This document shows positions 42,869 through 51,185 of a stretch of 64,000 nucleotides of DNA, piece by piece; the stretch's first letter is position 1; the number at the start of each line of letters is the position of its first letter. The DNA comes from Bacillota bacterium (GTDB lineage Bacteria > Bacillota > Clostridia > Acetivibrionales > Acetivibrionaceae), in contig JAEWSG010000039.1 in the NCBI GenBank assembly GCA_023398495.1, positions 124,001 through 188,000 of the forward strand. The letters run 5' to 3'. A program made the position numbers and the translations under genes. Below the pieces are notes generated by a model. The model was not told the origin of the DNA. It did no database searches and saw nothing but the letters and a program-made list of their open reading frames with translations.

Positions 42869-43900
42869 ATGATTGAAGTGCTGGATTTGACTAAAACTTA
42901 TGGTCAAATTAAGGCTGTCAGAAATTTGAATTTTACTGTGGAAAAAGGTGAAATTCTTGGTTTCTTAGGGCCAAATGGGGCGGGTAAATCCACTACAATG
43001 AATATGATAACGGGATATCTGCCTTCAACAAGTGGAACTGTAAAAGTAAATGGGTATGATGTTGGAGTAGATCCTCGCGAGGTTAAAAAGCGAGTTGGAT
43101 ATTTACCTGAAATGCCTCCGCTTTATACAGATTTGACGGTAAAAGAATATTTGGATTTTGTAAGCCAACTGAAGAAGGTTGAAAGAAGCAGAAGAAGTAT
43201 TCAGGTGTCTGACGTTATGGAACTTGCAAAGATTTCTGATGTCAGAAACAGACTAATTAAAAATCTTTCAAAGGGATACAAGCAAAGGGTTGGATTAGCT
43301 CAGGCCCTTATTGGTAATCCCGAGGTTCTTGTTTTGGACGAGCCTACTGTAGGACTTGATCCAACCCAGATTATTGAAGTAAGAAAGTTGATCAAGGCTC
43401 TTGGTAAGGATCACACAATAATTCTCAGCTCACACATTATGCAGGAGATCAGTGCAGTTTGTGGACGTGTAATAATAATAAACAAGGGTCAGATAGTTGC
43501 AGTTGATACACCTGAGAACCTGGCTAAGAGTGTTGAAGGTTCTGCTATGTATTCAGTAAAAATTGATGGGCCTTCCAATGAAGTTAAAAAAGCACTTAAA
43601 GGTATTGAGGGAGTTATCAATGTTACTGAAAACGGCAAATCCGAAGATGCTTATGAATATATGGTTGAAGCAAACAAGGATGTAGATCTCAGGAAGCCTA
43701 TCTTCTTTGAAATGGCGAAGCATGGATATCCAATATTGGAGATTAAGTCGGTAGGAATGAACCTTGAAGAGGTATTCCTAAAGATCACTTCAAAAGATCC
43801 CAATGCCAATCTGGAGGACACAAAACAGGAAAATGATGGAGATGTAGTTGAGGAAGAAAGTTCAGAGCAAGATGTTTCAGAGGAAAAGGGGGATGAGTAA
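42869..43900 (+). CDS. ABC transporter ATP-binding protein, GldA-like
   Basis: 343 residues. Walker A (GPNGAGKST, about residue 36), Q-loop (YLPEMPPLYTDLTVKEYL), signature (LSKGYKQRVGLAQAL), Walker B (VLVLDEPTVGLDPTQI) and the switch His (SSHIMQEI). After about residue 305 there is an acidic tail (EDTKQENDGDVVEEESSEQD). It powers an ABC-2 exporter with the next genes. SD AAGGAG. The set gldA-gldF-gldG-DUF4340 recalls Bacteroidetes gliding genes but is widespread in non-gliding bacteria. Confidence 0.92.
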   Translation: MIEVLDLTKTYGQIKAVRNLNFTVEKGEILGFLGPNGAGKSTTMNMITGYLPSTSGTVKVNGYDVGVDPREVKKRVGYLPEMPPLYTDLTVKEYLDFVSQLKKVERSRRSIQVSDVMELAKISDVRNRLIKNLSKGYKQRVGLAQALIGNPEVLVLDEPTVGLDPTQIIEVRKLIKALGKDHTIILSSHIMQEISAVCGRVIIINKGQIVAVDTPENLAKSVEGSAMYSVKIDGPSNEVKKALKGIEGVINVTENGKSEDAYEYMVEANKDVDLRKPIFFEMAKHGYPILEIKSVGMNLEEVFLKITSKDPNANLEDTKQENDGDVVEEESSEQDVSEEKGDE

Positions 43901-43902
43901 TT

Positions 43903-44619
43903 ATGTGGTCGATTTTTAAAAGAGAATTAAAATCCTATTTCTATTCTCCCTTAGCATATGTGTTAATAGGGATCTATACTTTGATACTTTCAGTTCAGTT
44001 TGTATCGCTTGTCATGCAAGCAAATGGTCCTGCAAGACTTGTATTCGGAGGGATAGTTTATTATTATAGTCTTTTGCTTGCTTTAGTACTTCCTATTCTG
44101 ACAATGAGAGTGCTTGCTGATGAAAAGAAGAATGGCACAGAAGTGCTTTTGATGACTTCGCCCAATAGTGTATCAGCGATTGTAATGGGCAAATACCTTG
44201 CAGCATTAACGGTTTATCTGCTTATGGCGGCCATTACGGGTATTTTTCCGATTGTTATTGCCTTATCCGGAGAGTTAAACGTAGCATCCATGATTACCAG
44301 TTATATAGGATATATTCTTTTAGGTGCATTGTTTGTTGCGGTCGGAGTTTTTGCATCGTCCTTGACAGAAAATTCAATTGTTTCAGCGGTAATAGGAACT
44401 TTAGGTCTGTTCTTTGTATGGATTTTAGATTCCTTTAAAGGCGTTTTAAGCGGAATACCTCTGAAATTTGTATCCTGGGTATCTTTCTATTCAAGGTTTG
44501 GTCAATTTGTTCAGGGAACAATTAGCTTGAAAGATTTTATTTTCTTTTTTAGTTTAATCGGGATGTTCCTTTCTTTAACAATGATTTTAGTAGAAAAAAA
44601 GCGATGGAGTCAGGGGTGA
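43903..44619 (+). CDS. ABC-2 type permease, GldF-like
   Basis: 238 residues with six hydrophobic segments. It begins MWSIFKRELKSYFYSPLAY, the typical GldF/ABC-2 start, and has LPILTMRVLADEKKNGTEVL between TM2 and TM3. Starts 3 bp after the ATPase stop codon, so translation is coupled. It forms the membrane channel of the exporter; the substrate is unknown. Confidence 0.92.
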   Translation: MWSIFKRELKSYFYSPLAYVLIGIYTLILSVQFVSLVMQANGPARLVFGGIVYYYSLLLALVLPILTMRVLADEKKNGTEVLLMTSPNSVSAIVMGKYLAALTVYLLMAAITGIFPIVIALSGELNVASMITSYIGYILLGALFVAVGVFASSLTENSIVSAVIGTLGLFFVWILDSFKGVLSGIPLKFVSWVSFYSRFGQFVQGTISLKDFIFFFSLIGMFLSLTMILVEKKRWSQG

Positions 44620-44624
44620 CATAG

Positions 44625-46049
44625 ATGAAGAATATAAATAAGAGTTTTAAATTTGGTGGTCTATTTTTAATTACAAGTTTGATTGTTATAGGTATAACAG
44701 TAGCAGTTAACTTTTTGGCAGAAATAGATAAATTTGATGTTAAATGGGATTTAACTCCAAACAAGATGTATTCAATCGGGGATCAAACGAAGAAAATTCT
44801 TGATGGTCTCGAACAAGATGTAAAGATTACTTTTTTAGCTGACAAGCAAGATCTAATGGAAATTCAGGGTGCTGGTGAACTGATAACCGAGTTTTTGGAT
44901 AACTATGATAGGTATCCTAAAGTAACAGTTGATTATATTGACCCTGACAAAAACCCTAATATCATAAAGGAATTGGATAAGGAAAACCTTTTAGGCCTTG
45001 TTACAGATAATATTGTTGTAACAAGTGCAAATAAGGCAAAAAAAGTAGTGGCAAGTGAAATGTTTTATGCAGATCAACAGTCCGGAACACCTTTCTTTGC
45101 AGCGGAACAAAGCATAACCGGTGCTATTAAGTTTGTAACAAGCGACAAAACTCCTGTTATTTACTTTCTTGAAGGCCATGGAGAAAGGGCTTTAGATAGC
45201 GAATATGTTGGATTGAAACAGATTCTGGAGAATGGTAACTATGCAGTTAAGACCTTAAATCTTGCGGTTGAGGAAAAAGTACCTGAAGATGCTGAAATAG
45301 TTATGGTTGCAGGTCCAAAAACAGATTTATCCCAGGCAGAAGCGGATAGATTAACAGCATATTTTAAGAAAAATGGAGATGCAATATTCCTTTTCGATCC
45401 GGTAAATTCAGATAAAAAGTTTGATAATTTTGAGAGTGTGCTAAATGAGTATAACATTGGTTTGAATTATGACAGGGTTAAGGAAAATGATGAAGGCAGA
45501 CACTATCCTGACAATCCATATACATTTTTACCGGCTGTTGAGACGACTGAAATTACAGGCGGAGAGGATTTGAGCAGCTACTTTATGGTGTTTAAGGATG
45601 TACGAAGTATAAAATTATTAAGCAATGTTAAAGAGCCTTTAACAGTACTTCCTTTATTGACAACCAGCGAGAAGGCAGTTGGAGAAAGTTATGGAACTGA
45701 TGAAAATGAAACTGCTATGGGGCCCTTTGTTGTCGGAGCAGCTGCTGAGTACAGTAGTGCCTACAAGTCAAAGATTATTGTATGGGGAAATGCTTATACT
45801 ATTACTGATGAAGGATTTAGCAGCCTTTCACCATATTCCGAGAATACAATGAGACTGTTTTTAGCAAGTTTGTCCTGGATGCGTGATACTTCAAATGATT
45901 TAGTCATCGCCCCAAAGACTACTGTTTATGACACTGTCAATTTGACCAGCAGCGGTGCAAAAATAGTTTCGTTTGCAACTGTCCTGGTATTGCCGTTATT
46001 GATTATCATAATTGGGGTACTTGTGTGGTTAAGGAGGAGGCACCTATGA
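44625..46049 (+). CDS. GldG-family ABC-associated protein
   Basis: 474 residues. N-terminal TM (about 10-32), a long extracytoplasmic region with the ABC_transp_aux fold (YSIGDQTKKILDGLEQDVKI, VTVDYIDPDKNP) and a C-terminal TM (about 445-468) followed by Arg-rich residues. This is the periplasm-facing partner in GldAFG systems. It starts 6 bp after gldF and its stop overlaps the next gene by 4 bp (ATGA). Confidence 0.9.
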   Translation: MKNINKSFKFGGLFLITSLIVIGITVAVNFLAEIDKFDVKWDLTPNKMYSIGDQTKKILDGLEQDVKITFLADKQDLMEIQGAGELITEFLDNYDRYPKVTVDYIDPDKNPNIIKELDKENLLGLVTDNIVVTSANKAKKVVASEMFYADQQSGTPFFAAEQSITGAIKFVTSDKTPVIYFLEGHGERALDSEYVGLKQILENGNYAVKTLNLAVEEKVPEDAEIVMVAGPKTDLSQAEADRLTAYFKKNGDAIFLFDPVNSDKKFDNFESVLNEYNIGLNYDRVKENDEGRHYPDNPYTFLPAVETTEITGGEDLSSYFMVFKDVRSIKLLSNVKEPLTVLPLLTTSEKAVGESYGTDENETAMGPFVVGAAAEYSSAYKSKIIVWGNAYTITDEGFSSLSPYSENTMRLFLASLSWMRDTSNDLVIAPKTTVYDTVNLTSSGAKIVSFATVLVLPLLIIIIGVLVWLRRRHL

Positions 46050-47422
46050 AATTATACAGGAATATAATTATTCTTGTAGCGGTTTTAATTGTTCTCGCAG
46101 GAGCATATGTCATAATTGACCGTACAACAAAGCCAGAAACGGTCGAGAGTGAAAGCAAACAAATTGAATTGTTGAAGTTTGATAGTGAAAAAGTAGCTGA
46201 GTTGACCGTTGAAAACACTGATGGAAAATTTGTCTTTAAAAAAGATGGCACTGAATGGGATATGATTTCCGGCGGAAACTTTGAGATTGATGCTACAAAT
46301 GTAAATGCTATAATTGCAAATGCAGCTGATCTGAAGGCGTATAAATTGATTGAAGAGAATGCAGCTTCATTGGAGAAATACGGACTTGATAATCCTTATA
46401 AGGTAACTGTGAAAATGTCAGATGGAACTGATATGGTGTTGGAGATTGGTGACTTGACACCTACAAAAGAAGCCTACTATATAAAAAAAGGCGATTCAAA
46501 ATCCGTGTATGTTGTTTATGCTTTCACTGGGGATTTGCTTGTTGCAACTAAAGCTGAGCTTAGGGAAAAATACATTTTTGATGTTAACTCTGCTGATCTT
46601 ATAAATTTTGTGCTAGACAGGAATGGCAAGAGAGTGTTTAGTGCGGACAAATCCCAAGATAGCGGATGGGTTTTAAATGAGCCAATTAAGGGAAAAGCCA
46701 ATTTAGTAAGAGTATCTACCATTTTTGAATCCTTTATAAGGGCAGCCATAACTGAATACATTGAAGATAATGCTCAGGATTTGGCGAAGTATGGACTTGA
46801 TAATCCAGCTTATGTTATTGAGGCAGCTACTGAAAAACAGAAAATAAAACTGTTCCTTGGCAAAGAGACTGAGACGAAATATGCATATTATGGAAGGATT
46901 GACGGAAGTAATGAGGTATTCTCTATTGATTCGTCAGCATTATCGTTTGTTGATATAAAACCAATAGAGGTATGTGAAAATCTTGTATATACTCCTTCCA
47001 TCTATGATGTTTCGGAAGTTGTTGTAAATATCGATGGAAATACAAGGACATTGAAGGTAGAAAGTGATAGTGCAAAACCGGAAGAAGATAAATTTAATAT
47101 TGATGGCATAGATGTTATGGAGAAGGGTGACGAAGCAATAACGGCATTCCGTAATTATTACAGATCTCTAATAGGAATTATCTATGAAGATATTGAAATG
47201 TTGGATCAGAAGCCCACAGGTACTCCAGAGATAACTATAACTTATAATTTGGAAAAGGCACCTGGAAAAATGGTAGTTGAATTCATACCAAAGGACGAAA
47301 GAAGCTATTATGCACTGAGAAATGGTGAGTACGATGGAATGGTAGTTAAAAAGAAGATTTTTGATGAGTCTGACGGTCCGAGAAAGAACTATGAAAAGCT
47401 CATGGAATTGCTAAAGAAATAG
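46046..47422 (+). CDS. DUF4340-family exported/membrane-anchored protein
   Basis: 458 residues: an N-terminal anchor (about 5-25), then repeated DUF4340 units, each around a pattern such as LEKYGLDNPYKVTVKMSDGT and LAKYGLDNPAYVIEAATEKQ (two copies visible, about residues 115 and 250). Function unknown; it is regularly linked to gldG-type genes. ATG 46046 has GGAGGAGG upstream and overlaps the GldG stop. A strong terminator follows, ending the four-gene operon. Confidence 0.9.
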   Translation: MKLYRNIIILVAVLIVLAGAYVIIDRTTKPETVESESKQIELLKFDSEKVAELTVENTDGKFVFKKDGTEWDMISGGNFEIDATNVNAIIANAADLKAYKLIEENAASLEKYGLDNPYKVTVKMSDGTDMVLEIGDLTPTKEAYYIKKGDSKSVYVVYAFTGDLLVATKAELREKYIFDVNSADLINFVLDRNGKRVFSADKSQDSGWVLNEPIKGKANLVRVSTIFESFIRAAITEYIEDNAQDLAKYGLDNPAYVIEAATEKQKIKLFLGKETETKYAYYGRIDGSNEVFSIDSSALSFVDIKPIEVCENLVYTPSIYDVSEVVVNIDGNTRTLKVESDSAKPEEDKFNIDGIDVMEKGDEAITAFRNYYRSLIGIIYEDIEMLDQKPTGTPEITITYNLEKAPGKMVVEFIPKDERSYYALRNGEYDGMVVKKKIFDESDGPRKNYEKLMELLKK

Positions 47423-47474
47423 CTTAAAAAGCAAGATTTTTCAGAAGAACACAATAGAGTTTTTCATCTATAAG

Positions 47475-47506
47475 AAGCCCGAGAGAACATGATCTCGGGC
47501 TTTTTG
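47475..47506 (+). terminator. Terminator of the Gld-like operon
   Basis: AAGCCCGAGA (47475-47484) pairs with TCTCGGGCTT, loop of 8 nt, then TTTTG. Confidence 0.9.
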
Positions 47507-47627
47507 TATATTGGAGGGGTGTTATATAATAAACGAACAGTAATTACTAAAACAACTTTAACATAGAATTATAGGAGATAAAATACTTGGGTACGTAACA
47601 GGTACCCTGAGGTGGGGGTTGTTTTAA

Positions 47628-48725
47628 GTGTTTACTGAATTTAAAGACATATTTAAAGTAGCAAGTATATATATGGCTACTATTATCGGTGCTGGGTTTG
47701 CATCAGGGCAGGAGATAATGCAATTTTTTACTGGTTATTATGAAGGTGGTTTTTACGGCATTGTTCTTGCAGGAATTTTGTTCTCAATAATAGGATATAT
47801 TGTTTTAGATAAGGTGTATAGCGAGAGAATACGCAATTATGAGGAGTTTCTATTTCCGACAGTAGGCTGGTTTTTGGGATGGGTGATGGAAATCCTTGTT
47901 ACGCTTTTTATGATTTCTGTTTTTTGTATTATGATTGCAGGTGCAGGAGGAATCATTTCAGATAAGTTGAATATATCAAATCAATTTGCAGTGCTTATTG
48001 TTGCAGTTATATGTGCAGCTGTGTTTTTTACTGAAATTAAGGGAATTATAAACATAAGTAGCTTGGTAACACCGATTCTAGTTATTGGTATTCTCGGTTT
48101 TGGAATATATATAATACTTAGCAAGGAAGTGGCGGTTTTCAGCTTTTCTGACAGTGTGGCAAAATTAACTCATAACTGGTTTTTCTCCTCGCTTCTCTAT
48201 GTGAGTTATAATAGCATAACATCAATTGTAGTCATGTGCAGTCTTTTGCCTTATCTGAAGAGCAGAAAAACAGCACACTTAGGTGGGGTTTTTGGCGGGT
48301 TGATGCTATGCGTTATGGCTATTGTGATAAATTTTGCAATATATCTATTTTATCCCAATATTATCTCGAAGGAGCTCCCGGTAATGGGAATGGTTGATAG
48401 TTATAGTTTGTTCCTGGGAGGGGTTTATAGTGTTATTCTGCTACTTGCAATGTTTATTTCTGCTCTGACTGCGGGATTTGGGTTTGTTGAACGGATAAGC
48501 AATAAGGTAAATATCAACAAAAAGATAATAATCCTGATTATATGTGCTATATCAATACCTCTTTCAAGTGTTGGATTTTCAGGCCTGATTTCAACTATCT
48601 ACCCCATTTTTGGATATATGGGAATGTTTATGATATTTGTGATTTTGATTCAATCATTTGTCAGGGTACCTTCATATGTGAAAAGCAAGGCTATAAGGAG
48701 AAGAGTTAGAACAGCTGGAAAGTAG
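47628..48725 (+). CDS. YkvI-like membrane transporter family protein
   Basis: 365 residues with ten hydrophobic segments. The N-terminal ASIYMATIIGAGFASGQEI (unwound TM1 of APC-type transporters) and the general layout match the YkvI family of the APC/LeuT-like superfamily. A substrate cannot be assigned. GTG start with GGTGGGGG about 9 nt before. Just upstream, GGGTAC and GTACCC form a small hairpin (about 47591-47610) that touches the SD region. Confidence 0.85.
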   Translation: MFTEFKDIFKVASIYMATIIGAGFASGQEIMQFFTGYYEGGFYGIVLAGILFSIIGYIVLDKVYSERIRNYEEFLFPTVGWFLGWVMEILVTLFMISVFCIMIAGAGGIISDKLNISNQFAVLIVAVICAAVFFTEIKGIINISSLVTPILVIGILGFGIYIILSKEVAVFSFSDSVAKLTHNWFFSSLLYVSYNSITSIVVMCSLLPYLKSRKTAHLGGVFGGLMLCVMAIVINFAIYLFYPNIISKELPVMGMVDSYSLFLGGVYSVILLLAMFISALTAGFGFVERISNKVNINKKIIILIICAISIPLSSVGFSGLISTIYPIFGYMGMFMIFVILIQSFVRVPSYVKSKAIRRRVRTAGK

Positions 48726-48738
48726 TCAATTTTTTAGG

Positions 48739-48879
48739 ACTGCTGATTATTACAGCGGAAATAACTTGCTTTGATTGCAGCTACCGCTGTGATACTATTT
48801 TTCTCAGAATGAGAAAATATAGAACTGCTGATTATCACAGCGGAAATAACTTGCTTTGATTGCAGCTACCGCTGTGATA
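48739..48879 (+). repeat. Two near-identical 56-bp hairpin repeats, 85 bp apart
   Basis: Copies at 48739-48794 and 48824-48879 differ at one base. Each carries CAGCGG and CCGCTG as the core of a stem; in copy 2 the perfect stem is ATCACAGCGG/CCGCTGTGAT around about 24 nt. Between them TTCTCAGAATGAGAA forms a further small palindrome. Confidence 0.9.
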
Positions 48880-48930
48880 TGTTAAAATGTTTCTGAGAAT
48901 ACAAATGACAAATTGTTGGAGTGAATTATT

Positions 48931-50124
48931 GTGAGATTAATAGAAAACCATTCAAGACAAGAAGGTCATGGAAATGGAGTTAAGATATTTGCTTTTCTGG
49001 TACTTTTACTTATAATTTTGGGTACCGCTGGTTTAGCATATTTAAACAGTCAGGATGTGGATTTGAAGAGTATAAGTCTTAGGGATCTGCTTGACAGGAA
49101 TTTTTTTAACCAGGATAGTGTGTATGAGGTGAGTTCGGCTGAATATGAGTACGATGCAAATTTAAGTACTGTATTTGGTACTCATAAAGGGTATATTGTT
49201 AAGTGCACAAGGGATAGCCTTATTTATATTGATGCAAACGGTAATGAGCAGTGGTCGTTTCCTGTATCGCTTAATAACCCTGTTTTAAAAACTTCAGGTT
49301 CATACTTACTGGTAGCCGACTATGGAGCAAAGATGATTCTTGTTTTCAGCGACAAGAATATGGAGTGGGAAAAGGAAATCGACAATAATATTATTAATGC
49401 TGAAATAAGTCCAAAAGGCTATGTAGCAGTTGTGCATGGAGATGAAAGAAGCAGAGGAGCTGTAACGGTATATAATCGGCAGGGAATGAAATGCTTTACA
49501 GTTGGACGGGCTAAGAATTTTGTTCTATCATCAAAAATATCTGATTCGGGAAAGAATGTTTTTATAAACAGTGTTGAAACATCAGGAATCAGTACTAATT
49601 CTATATTGGAATTTGCTGATATAAGTGGTAAGATGTTAGATGTCAAATTGACAAAAGATAATACTATTTTTCCTTCTTTGTGGTTTATGGATAATGATAA
49701 TTTATTAGCTGTCGGAGATTCTATGTTTATGATGCTCGACAAAGGTTTCACAGAAAAGTGGCAGCAGGCTGTAAACGGTAAAATATTCAGTTCCTGTGTT
49801 GCTGACGGGAAGTATGCTGTAGTAGCTGCAAATCCTGAAGATAAAACAGGAATATTTGAAAGCGGGTCGTCAGGAATATGGGTGTATGATAGTAGTGGAA
49901 AAAAATTTTCAGAATACAATATTAAAGGAGAGGTCAAAAATCTGGCTTCTTACGAGGATATTATAGCAATAAACACCGGTAATAAGTTGAGGTTTATTGA
50001 TATTGACGCCAGACTGTTGGCCGAGTATACTTCTAAAGATAGTATCAATGAAGTTTTCTTTATTAGCAGGCGTGTGGTTTTAGTAGTATGTAAAAATAAA
50101 TTTTCAGTGCTGCAAATGAAGTAA
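48931..50124 (+). CDS. DUF5711-family membrane-anchored beta-propeller-like protein
   Basis: 397 residues: an N-terminal membrane anchor (about 18-40), then a series of PQQ/WD-like beta strands with repeated patterns such as LIYIDANGNEQWSFPV and VFSDKNMEWEKEI, consistent with DUF5711. Outer-face location expected. Function unknown. GTG start; the SD (GGAGTG) is rather distant. It is 16 bp ahead of the CvpA-family gene, so they form a pair. Confidence 0.8.
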   Translation: MRLIENHSRQEGHGNGVKIFAFLVLLLIILGTAGLAYLNSQDVDLKSISLRDLLDRNFFNQDSVYEVSSAEYEYDANLSTVFGTHKGYIVKCTRDSLIYIDANGNEQWSFPVSLNNPVLKTSGSYLLVADYGAKMILVFSDKNMEWEKEIDNNIINAEISPKGYVAVVHGDERSRGAVTVYNRQGMKCFTVGRAKNFVLSSKISDSGKNVFINSVETSGISTNSILEFADISGKMLDVKLTKDNTIFPSLWFMDNDNLLAVGDSMFMMLDKGFTEKWQQAVNGKIFSSCVADGKYAVVAANPEDKTGIFESGSSGIWVYDSSGKKFSEYNIKGEVKNLASYEDIIAINTGNKLRFIDIDARLLAEYTSKDSINEVFFISRRVVLVVCKNKFSVLQMK

Positions 50125-50140
50125 TACGAGGGGGAATATT

Positions 50141-50854
50141 ATGAACTGGAGTGACTTGTTAGTAATTGCAATTATCTTGGTTTTTGGCTTTATAGGAATT
50201 AAAAACGGGTTTATCTATTCGATTTTTAAGATGGTTTCATTTTTTGTTGCATCAATAGTATCAGTTAAATGTTACCCGCTCCTGGCAAATGTTCTTGATA
50301 AAACACCGATTTTTTCAAACATTAAGTCAGGAATATTAAAGAATCTGCTTATGCAGCAGCAAGCACAGTCGGGTATGGTAAACCAGGGAGCACAAAGTGC
50401 CGCCGGTGCTGTAGTTGATGGGTTGAAACTGCCGGGCTTTCTGAAGGAAGCAATAAAGGGGCAATTAGCCAAAGAAAATGTAATGAACCTGGTGGATGTA
50501 GCTGGAATTATGGATAAGATAAGCGATGTACTGACACATGTTGTTATAGATATCTTAAGTCTGGTTTTACTGTATATACTAATAAGAATCGGGTTATTGT
50601 TCTTAAGGTTTGTTTTACAGGGTATAGCCAAGCTTCCGATATTCAAACAGATGGATAAACTGGGTGGTTTTGCCTTTGGTGCTATAGAAGGCTTGTTGAC
50701 CGTGTATATAGTATTTGCAATCTCAATGCTCTTTATATCTTCACCGGCATTTAAAGGCTTTTTTGATGCTGTAGAAACATCTGCCATAGCAAAACTATTT
50801 TACCAGAATAATTTTATAGTGGATTGGATGTTTCCCGCCGGTAAGATAATGTAG
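50141..50854 (+). CDS. CvpA-family membrane protein
   Basis: 237 residues with four hydrophobic segments. The start WSDLLVIAIILVFGFIGIKNG and the later KLGGFAFGAIEGLLTVYIVF are CvpA signatures. CvpA proteins are linked to colicin V production, biofilm formation or envelope stability; the role in clostridia is unknown. SD GAGGGGG. Confidence 0.9.
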   Translation: MNWSDLLVIAIILVFGFIGIKNGFIYSIFKMVSFFVASIVSVKCYPLLANVLDKTPIFSNIKSGILKNLLMQQQAQSGMVNQGAQSAAGAVVDGLKLPGFLKEAIKGQLAKENVMNLVDVAGIMDKISDVLTHVVIDILSLVLLYILIRIGLLFLRFVLQGIAKLPIFKQMDKLGGFAFGAIEGLLTVYIVFAISMLFISSPAFKGFFDAVETSAIAKLFYQNNFIVDWMFPAGKIM

Positions 50855-51185
50855 TGTTTTTGCTGCAAAGAATGAACAAAGAAAAGGGTTTAACGAAATT
50901 TCTTTTTTGTATGTAAATAATTAACGTATTATGCTTTTTTTCTAAAACTATGGACATTCAAAGTTGTATAGTAGTAAAATAGTTTTAAACAATAATAGCC
51001 GGGCGTACCCGGCTATTATTGTAAGCATTGCAGGTTGCCATTTTTTCGGTAAGCATACGTCGAAGGGAACCATAGAGTTCTTCTTACGAACAAGAAAATT
51101 CATGAGCGAAGTGAATTTCTTACGAGGCATTATAGGTTTTAAGAATTATATATTTTTTTTCAGATATGAAAGCGAGGAGAAAATT
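50855..51185. other. Leader region upstream of ilvD
   Basis: 330 bp. A perfect 14-bp stem (CAATAATAGCCGGG at 50990-51003 with 51008-51021, loop CGTA) and an imperfect stem around 51090-51122 (AAGAAAATTCA with TGAATTTCTT) are seen. The ilvD frame stays open back to 50964, but this part has no SD and is probably untranslated. No T-box core was found. Confidence 0.5.

Noticed and set aside
50964..51185. N-terminal extension of IlvD by 74 residues
   Set aside because: No SD, not like IlvD, and a better start with GAGGAG exists at 51186.
50855..51185. T-box leader for ilvD-ilvB
   Set aside because: No AGGGTGGNACCGCG-type core and no clear specifier/antiterminator arrangement was found.
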